Origin: Streptomyces sp. HD
GTDB lineage: Bacteria > Actinomycetota > Actinomycetes > Streptomycetales > Streptomycetaceae
Reading direction: 5' to 3'
DNA: 49,921 nt
Assembly: GCF_028369295.1 (NCBI RefSeq)
Contig: NZ_JAQMYP010000065.1
Location: 1 to 49,921 of the forward strand
Shown here: piece by piece, positions 43,345 to 49,921 of the stretch
How the letters are laid out: each line of letters starts with the position of its first letter
Numbering within the stretch: position 1 is the stretch's first letter
Translations under genes and position numbers: made by a program
Notes under the pieces: model-generated
Told to the model about the DNA's origin: nothing
Databases searched by the model: none
The model's input: the letters and a program-made list of their open reading frames with translations, nothing else

Positions 43345-44076
43345 CTAGGTGGTCAGCGCTGCCGGTGCGTCGTCCGTCTCCCTGAGGGAGGCCGACAGGG
43401 CGCGGGCCTCGTGTTCGGTCATCCGGGGAGTCTCGTACGGCACGGCGTTGACCCAACGCTGAGTCAGCCGGGCGATCCGCTCGCCGTACCGCTCGGCGGT
43501 GATCAGGTCGCCGCGCGATCCGGCGTGCTCCGGCCCCTGGTCGGCGTGGCTCTGGCTCATCAGACCCAGCCACGAGCCCAGCCGGTTCACATCGTCGCGG
43601 GAGCCACCGCTCCAGTTGTTGCCCGGCATGTCGCCCACACCGATCCACTGCATGCCCATCTGCGCGCCGAAGACCGCCAGCTGCTCCAGGACCGACAGCT
43701 TGTCGCCGCTCTGCGAAGCGGACATGGTGAACGCTCCGGCCAGCTTGTCCTTCCACGCCTGCGTCGTGAACGGCGTGAACGCCGCCTCCATGAACGCCTT
43801 GAACACCGCCGACACACTGCCCATCAGCGTCGGGCAGCCGAAGACGATCGCATCGGAGCGCTCGAGCAGCGCCAGCACCTCCGCATCGTGCCAACGGCCC
43901 GCAGTGACGTTCTCGGGCCGGATCTCGACGAGATGCACCCGGGCGCCCGGCACCAGCCGCGCCCCGTCGGCGAGGTGCTCGGCCAGGACCCGGGTGTGCC
44001 CGTGCACCGAGTGGTAGACCACCGTCACCGTGGCCATCGGCGCATCGTGCTCACGGACAAGGTCATTGACTGTCAT
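43345..44076 (-). CDS. Flavodoxin/NADPH-dependent FMN reductase (WrbA-like)
   Basis: FMN-binding reductase, 243 aa. The phosphate-binding loop is VVYHSVHGHTRVLAEHLADG, the second flavin contact IVFGCPTLMGSVSAVFKAFM, and the third FTMSASQSGDKLSVLEQLAV. These are typical of WrbA-type quinone reductases. A ~14-residue polar N-terminal piece precedes MATVTVVYHS, so the true start may be the internal ATG. The stop codon TAG lies in the target duplication of the adjacent IS, so the protein is complete. It is divergent from a LysR regulator with a palindrome between them, the usual arrangement for an inducible reductase. Confidence 0.87.
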   Translation of the reverse strand: MTVNDLVREHDAPMATVTVVYHSVHGHTRVLAEHLADGARLVPGARVHLVEIRPENVTAGRWHDAEVLALLERSDAIVFGCPTLMGSVSAVFKAFMEAAFTPFTTQAWKDKLAGAFTMSASQSGDKLSVLEQLAVFGAQMGMQWIGVGDMPGNNWSGGSRDDVNRLGSWLGLMSQSHADQGPEHAGSRGDLITAERYGERIARLTQRWVNAVPYETPRMTEHEARALSASLRETDDAPAALTT

Positions 44077-44173
44077 CTGCTCTTCACTACTTCCGGTTGT
44101 GGGGAAATCCCTGCTCGCCCAGCCATCACAACCTGCGTACGGCACAGCATCAACGCCGAACTTCGGCACGCAG

Positions 44174-44192
44174 CGATCGGTCACACCGATCG
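44174..44192. promoter_or_regulatory. Palindrome CGATCGGT-CAC-ACCGATCG before lysR gene
   Basis: Perfect 8-bp arms with a 3-base centre, 20 bp before the LysR start in the 135-bp divergent promoter region. Probable binding site of the LysR regulator, or of another dimeric regulator. Confidence 0.6.
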
Positions 44193-44211
44193 ATCGCGTT
44201 AGCCTGGTCCC

Positions 44212-45117
44212 GTGGACAGGATGGAACTGGAAGCATTCGTCGCGGTCGCGGAAGAGCTGCACTTCGGCCGCGCCGCCGCGCGCCTGCACCGGGGGCAGCC
44301 CACCGTCAGCGACGCCGTAAGGCGGCTGGAGAGCACCCTGGGCGGGCGGCTGTTCCACCGCACCAGCCGCCGGGTGTCACTGACCGATCTCGGCGAAGCG
44401 CTGCTGCCCGACGCTCACGCCGCCCTGGCCCAGCTGCGCCGCTTCCAGCAGCGCGGACGCTCCCTGGCCGCCGGCGACCGGACCCGCACCACCCTCGTCG
44501 TTGCCCACGCCGAATACACCGGCCACCAGCTGCTGTTGCGCTGCCTGCCGCAACTGCGCGACCGTTTCCCCGACGTGACGATCGTGCCGGAGGCCATGCC
44601 GACCACAGCCCAGCTCACCGCCCTGCGTGCGGAGACGATCGGGCTGGGCATCGGCTGGGCGACCGGCGACGTCACCGGCGTACGCGCGAGGGTGCTGTCC
44701 ACCGAAAGGTTCATGGCGCTCGTACCCTCGGGCCACCCCCTCGCCGGGCACGCCGAGCTGAGCGCGTCCGAACTGTCCACCACCGGCCTGCTCACCTGGC
44801 CCCACCAGATCAACAGCGGTCTCTGCGACCGTCTCCTGTCCGCCTTCCACATCGGCGGAGCCGACCTGCGCATCATCAGAACCGCCGACAGCGTGCACGC
44901 CATCGCCGCTCATGTCGCCGCGGGAACGGGCATCGGCATCACCGTCGAATCCGCACTCGACCACCAGCCACCCGGCCTGCGCATCATCCCCCTCACCGGC
45001 CCTTCGACCACCGCCGACCAGGTCGTCCTCACCCCCACCAAGCCGTCGGACACCGCCACGGCACTGCGCGACCTGCTGCTGCACGCCTCGGCAGAGGCGC
45101 CCTCCACCGATCACTGA
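44212..45117 (+). CDS. LysR-family transcriptional regulator
   Basis: Regulator of 301 aa. The N-terminal HTH reads LEAFVAVAEELHFGRAAARL and GQPTVSDAVRRLESTLGGRL, then FHRTSRRVSLTDLGEALLPD. The C-terminal periplasmic-binding-like effector domain starts near LVVAHAEYTGHQLLLRCLPQ. GTG at 44212 or the ATG at 44221 could start it; both keep the HTH intact. Divergent from the flavodoxin-like reductase, which is its probable target. Effector unknown, likely a quinone or other redox-active compound. Confidence 0.92.
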   Translation: MDRMELEAFVAVAEELHFGRAAARLHRGQPTVSDAVRRLESTLGGRLFHRTSRRVSLTDLGEALLPDAHAALAQLRRFQQRGRSLAAGDRTRTTLVVAHAEYTGHQLLLRCLPQLRDRFPDVTIVPEAMPTTAQLTALRAETIGLGIGWATGDVTGVRARVLSTERFMALVPSGHPLAGHAELSASELSTTGLLTWPHQINSGLCDRLLSAFHIGGADLRIIRTADSVHAIAAHVAAGTGIGITVESALDHQPPGLRIIPLTGPSTTADQVVLTPTKPSDTATALRDLLLHASAEAPSTDH

Positions 45118-45143
45118 ACGCTCATTGGAACGTGCGGTGTGGC

Positions 45144-46530
45144 TCAGCGGTGGGTGAGTTCCGCCGCGTAGGCGGCTCCATAGCCCTGGTTGTCTCGTTG
45201 CCACTGGTCCGCGGTGGTCTGGTGGACGAGCAGGCGGCTGATGACGTAGGCGGGTAGTTCCGAGGCGATCTCGATCAGGGCGGAGCGACGTGCCACTCGG
45301 CAGCGGATGCCGAGGTCTTTCAGGCGTGCGGCCAGGGAGTAGGGGGGCAGGGGCTGGCCTGGGTAGGCGCCGGGGAAGAGCCAGGGGACTCGTCGAGTGG
45401 GGCGGTGACCGCGCGGCCTTGGCGGCGGCGTACGAGTTGGCGGATGAAATCGTGCAGGGGCGGTGGCATGGTAACCGGCTCGCTGCCGAGTTGGAGGGTC
45501 ACTGTGCTGTCCCGGTCGGTGACCTGGTGGGTGGTGAGCTGGGTGATGCGGCTGGTGGGCTGGGCGAGGAACAGCAGCAGCAGGCCAGCAGCCCGGTCGA
45601 CGGTGTCCAGGGTGTCGTCGTGGATGAGGCGTCGGACCAGGCTCCAGCGGTGATCCTGTGCGATGACGTCCTGTCCGAAGTCGGTGGTGTAAGCAGGTGC
45701 TTCCAACGGGCGGGTGTGTCCGCGTCGGCTGGTCCAGAGTAGGAAGCTGCGGATGAGTGTCCCGTGGTGAGCGCCCTCGTCCAGCCAGGCATCGAGATGG
45801 TCCTGGGTGCACGCGGCCAGAGTGCTGCCCTGCTGGTGCAGCCAGTGCACAAAGCGCACCGCGGTCTTGATCTCGTGCCGGACGCCGACGATCTGTCCGT
45901 AGGTGACCGCCTTGGTGGCAGAGTGTTGGCGCAGGCGGCGGAGCGGGCCCCACGTGACGTAGGTCCGCAGGATCTGCCGCTCGTCGGGGGCTTCGACGCG
46001 GGCGAGGATCTTCGGCAGCCATGCCTCGAGTTGGGCGGGTTGTTCGTCCCGGCGCGGCACGGCGCCGCCAGCGACCAGGGCTGCGCGCAGATGCCGAAGG
46101 GTCACGGTGGGCTGGAAGGTGTCCAGGGTGTCGTGGGTAATCGGTCCGCTCCCCTCGGCCAGGGTCGTGAGGATCGCGTGGCGGGCAGAGTCGGGGCGAA
46201 TCCACCGGAGCAGGGCGTGGGGCTGGGTTCGCAGCAGCGCGGCGAAGACCGGCTCGATCTCCGGCCGCATCCTGTGGCGAGGCCCGGTCAGGGCACTGCG
46301 CAGGCGCTCGCGGGCCACGCAGGCGATGCACCGGCCGCGCTCGTACGGCCGGTCCACGGTGCCGCACTCGGTGCAAGGTCTGCGGGCCGCGGGGTGTTTG
46401 CTCCAGCAGTGGCGGCACAGTGGCTCGCCGTCCGGGCTGCGGCCGTTGACGCGGCGGAGCTTGCCGCAGCCTGAGCACGGCACCGGCTCTTGTCCGCAGT
46501 GGCCGCACAGCGGACGGCCGTCTGCCGTGC
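45144..46530 (-). pseudogene. Cysteine-rich, tyrosine-recombinase-like protein, frameshifted and 5'-truncated
   Basis: The surviving N-terminal part has three zinc-knuckle-like units (LCGHCGQ, CSGCGKLRR, LCRHCWSKH, CTECGT, CIACVARERL). A helical middle with HDTLDTFQPTVTLRHLRAAL and RLIHDDTLDTVDRAAGLLLL resembles the catalytic part of plasmid-borne integrase-like proteins. Near 45384-45387 a run of four G (C on the coding strand) lacks one base. The frame passes from LDESP to WLFPGAYPGQPLPPYSLAAR in the other frame and ends with YVISRLLVHQTTADQW. At ~46530 the 5' end is replaced by IS21 sequence on the opposite strand. The recombinase assignment is moderate; no clear R-H-R-Y set was identified. 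Confidence 0.6.
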
Positions 46531-47258
46531 GGGGTGGACAGGCACAGCCGGATCTCGGTCCGCACCAACTGCTACTCGGTGCCGGTCCGCTACATCGGCC
46601 GCCGGGTGCGGGCCGTGCTGCACGCAAACGAACTGGTCGTCTACGACGGAGCCACGGAGATCGCCCGGCACGAACGGCTGATCGCCAAAGGCGGGGAACG
46701 GCTGGTCCTGGACCACTACCTGGAAGCCCTCGTGCGCAAGCCCGGCGCCCTGCCCGGGGCGACCGCTCTCGAACAGGCCAAAGCCGCAGGGAAGTTCACC
46801 CCGGTTCACGAAGCGTGGTGGGCCGCGGCCTGCAAGGCACGCGGCGACCGGGACGGCACCCGGGCCCTGATCGACGTGCTCCTGCTCGGCCGACGCATCC
46901 CGCACGAGCACTTGGTGGCCGGGCTCGCCGCCACCCCGCGCGTGGGCGCGCTGACCGCGGACGCCGTCGCCTTGGAGGCCCGCAAGGCCCAGGAAGCCGA
47001 CGACGCCGACATGGCACCGCCCGAGCTGGAACCGCCGCGGCGACGGGAGTCGACGGTGACCTTCCTGACCGCGCGGCGGCTTGCCCATCTGCCGCCGGAC
47101 ACCCGGCCGCTGCCCTCACCGGCCCCCTACGACCAGCTCCTTGGCCGCCGCACCCGCGGCACCACCACTGCCAGCAAGGGAGAGCAGATGCCATGAACGC
47201 CACCAGCGAGGCCCAGGCACCAATCATCCGGACCAGCGCAGAACCGCGCCACATCTGA
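46530..47258 (+). mobile_element. istA: IS21-family remnant (3' part of istA plus 5' end of istB)
   Basis: The frame 46534-47196 is the C-terminal ~220 residues of an IstA transposase (HSRISVRTNCYSVPVRYIGR, ERLVLDHYLEALVRKPGALP and RALIDVLLLGRRIPHEHLVA). Its TGA overlaps an ATG at 47193, the usual IstA-IstB coupling. The istB frame ends after 21 codons (stop 47256-47258), having left IstB sequence. Both ends are junctions: the left one cuts the integrase-like gene, the right one is near 47246-47258. The element is dead. Confidence 0.82.
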
Positions 47259-47284
47259 TTGCGATCAGTCACCGGATTCTCGTG

Positions 47285-48772
47285 TCACTCCGCGTCGCGG
47301 TGGGCCTGACCGCGGCGGCGGAGCAGCAGGAGGCCGCCGGCGACCGCGGTAACGCCGGTCGCGGCCGTCCACAGAGCGAGGTCCGAGGCGCCGGTGGCAG
47401 CCAGATCCTCGCCGTCCTTCCCGCCCTGGGCGCTGACGTCCCCGGAGGGCTGCCCGGCCGAGGACTTGGACGAACCGGACGACCCTGAGGCACTGGGCTT
47501 GGCGGCCGTCGACTTCGGCGGGGACGGCGAGGCCGCCGCCTCGGCCGCGGTGGCTTTGTCCCGGGTGAACGCCAGTGTGCCGAAGCCGAGTTCGTCGTAG
47601 CCGCCGCTGTTCGGGCCGTAGTCGCCGCCGCCTCCCTCGGGCCCGCTGCGGGCCATCATCTCGCGGGTGTTCGGCATGGCCATGCCGCGCCTGTTCACGT
47701 AGTGGTTGTAGACCCGGTCCCAGACCGGGCGCGCACCGCCACGGCCGCCTTCGCCGATGACGGTCTGCTTCGTTTCCACGCAGTGGGGGCCGTTTGTCCA
47801 GGTGTAGGTGGTGTAGGGCACGTCATGGCCGAGGTTGTACCGGGCGACGTACTCGCACGCCTTGCGGAACCTGGAGTCGTCCGCGCCGTAGAGGTCGACG
47901 CCCTGGTTCCAGGCCATCTCGCAGATGGTGCCCATCAGGCCGATGCCCATCATGCTGTGGGCCTGGTCGCGCCCGCTCTCCTGCCACTGGGCCAGGCCAA
48001 CGTCGTTGTAGACGTAGGGGATCGCCTTGGCCAGCGAGCCGTTGCCTGCGCCGTTGTGGAAGTAGTCCACCGTCTCGTTGAACTTGGCCCGGTCGTCGCA
48101 GAGGATCCCGATGGCCATGATCGAGGCCATGGAGCACAGTTCCCAGTTCGCCCAGTAGTGGCCGATGCAATTGGTCTCGCGGTTGATGAACCAGTGGTTC
48201 ATCGGATAGAAGTGCTTGACCAGCATGTCCTGGAAACGGGCCAGGTCGAAGCCGGGGTAGCCGCGTATGAGCTCGCCGGCGTTGGCGAACTGGTACCCGT
48301 AGATGCCCGCCAGGAGCACGACTTCGGAGCCTCCGGCGATCCCCTTCAGCGTCCCCGACCAGGCGTTGCAGATGTCCCGCGCGGCGTCGGCGTGTGCGGT
48401 GTCGCCGGTGATCTTCCAGCGCAGCGCGTTCTGGTAGGCGGCGTGGATGTCGTTGTAGAGGGCCCCGTAGTTCTGGGGGCCGCCCCCGCCCCGGGTCGGG
48501 GTCGCCAGCGGGTTGGGCCGCCATGTGCTCTGCGAGTGGCGGTTGGCGGTGAGCTTGGCGAAACCCTCCGTGTAGCGGGGTGCGCCCGCCTTCACCTTGG
48601 CGGCCATGCGCTCGAGATCGGCCCGGGTGTGGAGCATCCCGGGGTGTGCGAAGGACGTGCTCGCCGCCGTCGCGGGGGAGGCGGCCACGCCCGTGCCGAT
48701 ACCGATACCGACCGCGCCGGTCGCCGCTCCCGCGGCCTTGAGCATGCTGCGTCGGCTGATCCGAAGTGTCAC
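47285..48772 (-). CDS. Tat-exported alginate-lyase-family protein with LAXTG sortase signal
   Basis: Surface protein of 495 aa. The N-terminal twin-arginine signal is ISRRSMLKAAGAATGAVGIG. Residues ~40-390 are an alpha/alpha-toroid alginate-lyase fold (GMLHTRADLERMAAKVKAG, CIGHYWANWELCSMASIMAI and YNDVGLAQWQESGRDQAHSM). The tail is Ser/Pro/Lys-rich, then DLAATGASD, a hydrophobic helix (AATGVTAVAGGLLLL) and RRRGQAHRD. LAATG matches the LAXTG motif of Streptomyces class E sortases, so it should be cell-wall anchored. Polyuronate cleavage is a family inference; the substrate may be another uronic-acid glycan. GTG start after GAGGAA. It stands alone between mobile elements. Confidence 0.88.
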   Translation of the reverse strand: MTLRISRRSMLKAAGAATGAVGIGIGTGVAASPATAASTSFAHPGMLHTRADLERMAAKVKAGAPRYTEGFAKLTANRHSQSTWRPNPLATPTRGGGGPQNYGALYNDIHAAYQNALRWKITGDTAHADAARDICNAWSGTLKGIAGGSEVVLLAGIYGYQFANAGELIRGYPGFDLARFQDMLVKHFYPMNHWFINRETNCIGHYWANWELCSMASIMAIGILCDDRAKFNETVDYFHNGAGNGSLAKAIPYVYNDVGLAQWQESGRDQAHSMMGIGLMGTICEMAWNQGVDLYGADDSRFRKACEYVARYNLGHDVPYTTYTWTNGPHCVETKQTVIGEGGRGGARPVWDRVYNHYVNRRGMAMPNTREMMARSGPEGGGGDYGPNSGGYDELGFGTLAFTRDKATAAEAAASPSPPKSTAAKPSASGSSGSSKSSAGQPSGDVSAQGGKDGEDLAATGASDLALWTAATGVTAVAGGLLLLRRRGQAHRDAE

Positions 48773-49137
48773 TGTGTCGTTCCTCGGGCTCTCGTGGGGG
48801 GACGGTGCCTACGTAGAGGAGACGTGATACGGAGCGGGAGATAACACAAAAGTGGGTGCCACCGATGAAAGGCAAATGGTCCTGCGTCCCGGGCCGTACC
48901 CTCCCGCGCGGCGCGGGCCGTCTCCAGGCGACGGCCACGTTGAACGGCGTCAGCGCGATGAGCGAGCAGATCCACATCATGGTGGCGGGGTCGGCGGAGG
49001 TGCCGCCGGACACGGTGTCGGATGGGGAGGGCAGGCGGCTTCAGGATCTGTCCGCCGGTTCTCCGAGCGCTCGGGTACCACCCTACGAAGGCGTTTTCTC
49101 CTGATGTTTCGTCCCGATACGCGGTTTTGACGATGTA
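48773..49137. other. 365-bp gap between alginate-lyase-like gene and truncated IS
   Basis: A minus-strand frame contains one hydrophobic stretch (MMWICSLIALTPFNVAVAWR), perhaps the remnant of a membrane protein, but there is no start or family support. The right part is probably the non-coding end of the neighbouring IS. Promoter of the lyase-like gene expected here. Confidence 0.35.
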
Positions 49138-49812
49138 TCAGAGTCCTCGCAAGGTTGGGGTGGATTCTCTGGTGAGGCGGCGTGCCATCAGGCCGATCAT
49201 CGCGAGGTAGATCATGGCGGTGGAGCGGGCCGGGAGGGCCTCGTAGTCGCGGGCCAGGCGGCGGTGGTGCATCAGCCAGCCGAGCGTTCTTTCCACCGCC
49301 CACCTGCGCGGAAGCACCGTGAAGCCGCGGGCGCCCGGTTCACGGCGCACGATTTCGAGGTCGATGCCGAGGCGGGCGGCGTGGTCGACGAGGTACTCGC
49401 GATAGCCGCGGTCCGCCCAGCCCTTGCAGATGGTGGGGTGGGTCGCGGCGATCCGGTCGAGCAGGGCCTCGCCGGCCGTGGAGTCCTGAACGCTCGCGGC
49501 GGTGACCAGCACGGTCAGCAGCAGGCTGGTCGTGTCGATCACGACGCTGCGCTTGCGGCCCACGATTTTCTTGGCGGCATCGACGCCCTGGCCCACGGCG
49601 GGGACGTTGGCGGAGGTCTTGATGCTCTGCGCGTCGATCACCATCGCGGTCGGCTCCGGGGTGCGGCCCTCGTCCTCGCGCACCCGGCGCCGCAGCAGGG
49701 CGTTGAGCTGCTCGAAGATGCCGTCCCTCTCCCAGCGGCCGAAGTAGTGGTAGACCGTGTTCCAGTGCGGGTAGTCGTGCGGCAACCGGTTTGTTCTGGT
49801 TCTCCAGAACAA
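49138..49812 (-). pseudogene. IS5-family transposase, N-terminally truncated at contig end
   Basis: The readable part starts at RLPHDYPHWNTVYHYFGRWE and runs to the stop. It holds the catalytic aspartates in AMVIDAQSIKTSANVP and CKGWADRGYREYLVDH, then RRWAVERTLGWLMHHRRLAR with the glutamate. The N-terminal ~60 residues are absent because the sequence turns into a hairpin and a poly-G run. Only the contig end breaks it, so the real gene may be intact. It is a different IS5 subgroup from the copy at 42533, judged by sequence. Confidence 0.85.
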
Positions 49813-49814
49813 AC
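49789..49814. repeat. 11-bp perfect hairpin at contig end
   Basis: GTTTGTTCTGG (49789-49799) and CCAGAACAAAC (49804-49814) around TTCT. It occurs inside what should be transposase coding sequence, just before the homopolymer run. A fold-back assembly artefact is the likeliest cause. Confidence 0.7.
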
Positions 49815-49823
49815 ACCACGGGT

Positions 49824-49921
<98 letters not shown>

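Noticed and set aside
48813..49013. Membrane protein fragment on the minus strand before the alginate-lyase-like gene
   Set aside because: Only one hydrophobic stretch, no family match or convincing start; kept as intergenic.

Overview
The window looks like chromosomal DNA from a Streptomyces-type actinomycete. It has very high GC, GTG starts and 4-base overlaps (ATGA/GTGA), a large LAL-type LuxR regulator, a Tat-exported oxidoreductase, an ABC sugar importer without its own ATPase, and secreted enzymes carrying ricin-type (CBM13) lectin domains. No rRNA, tRNA or CRISPR array was seen. The right end (49825-49921) is a poly-G/poly-C run and is almost certainly an assembly artefact, so this is probably the end of a draft contig.

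Layout. (1) 170-4236: MFS exporter, aldehyde dehydrogenase, PPOX/F420-type flavoprotein and GtrA-like membrane protein, all on +. (2) 4324-6050: an ECF sigma factor fused to a zinc-binding anti-sigma-like segment, a membrane helix and a CAP domain, broken by two frameshifts and one stop. (3) 6221-7508: a 72-bp palindrome in front of a coupled membrane protein/GntR pair. (4) 7652-13260: MMPL transporter and LAL regulator. (5) 13211-18123: a four-gene operon matching E. coli paoABCD (periplasmic molybdenum aldehyde oxidoreductase plus XdhC-like chaperone). (6) 18234-30600: a glycan-degradation locus with GH27, SGNH esterase, GH59 and GH43 (exo-beta-1,3-galactanase type), each with a CBM13-like lectin domain, followed by a binding protein and two permeases. 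The set fits use of galactan or type II arabinogalactan. (7) 31319-34972: a decayed TPR gene, then a group II intron with its reverse transcriptase. (8) 35121-37180: a SnoaL-like protein divergent from a PadR/quinone oxidoreductase pair, with a perfect 34-bp palindrome between them. (9) 37244-42427: a minus-strand operon of ABC exporter, a phytoene-synthase-like/cis-prenyltransferase fusion, a small ORF and a P450, which looks like a compact terpenoid pathway. (10) 42533-49812: an IS5-family element, a flavodoxin-like protein with a divergent LysR regulator, a broken integrase-like gene, an IS21 remnant, a Tat-exported alginate-lyase-like protein with a sortase signal, and a truncated IS5 transposase.

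The two most attractive systems are the fusion prenyltransferase cluster (37244-42427) and the lectin-tagged galactan locus (18234-30600). Several genes are broken by single-base changes in homopolymers or short tandem repeats. Given the artefact at the contig end, sequencing error has to be excluded before calling them true pseudogenes.
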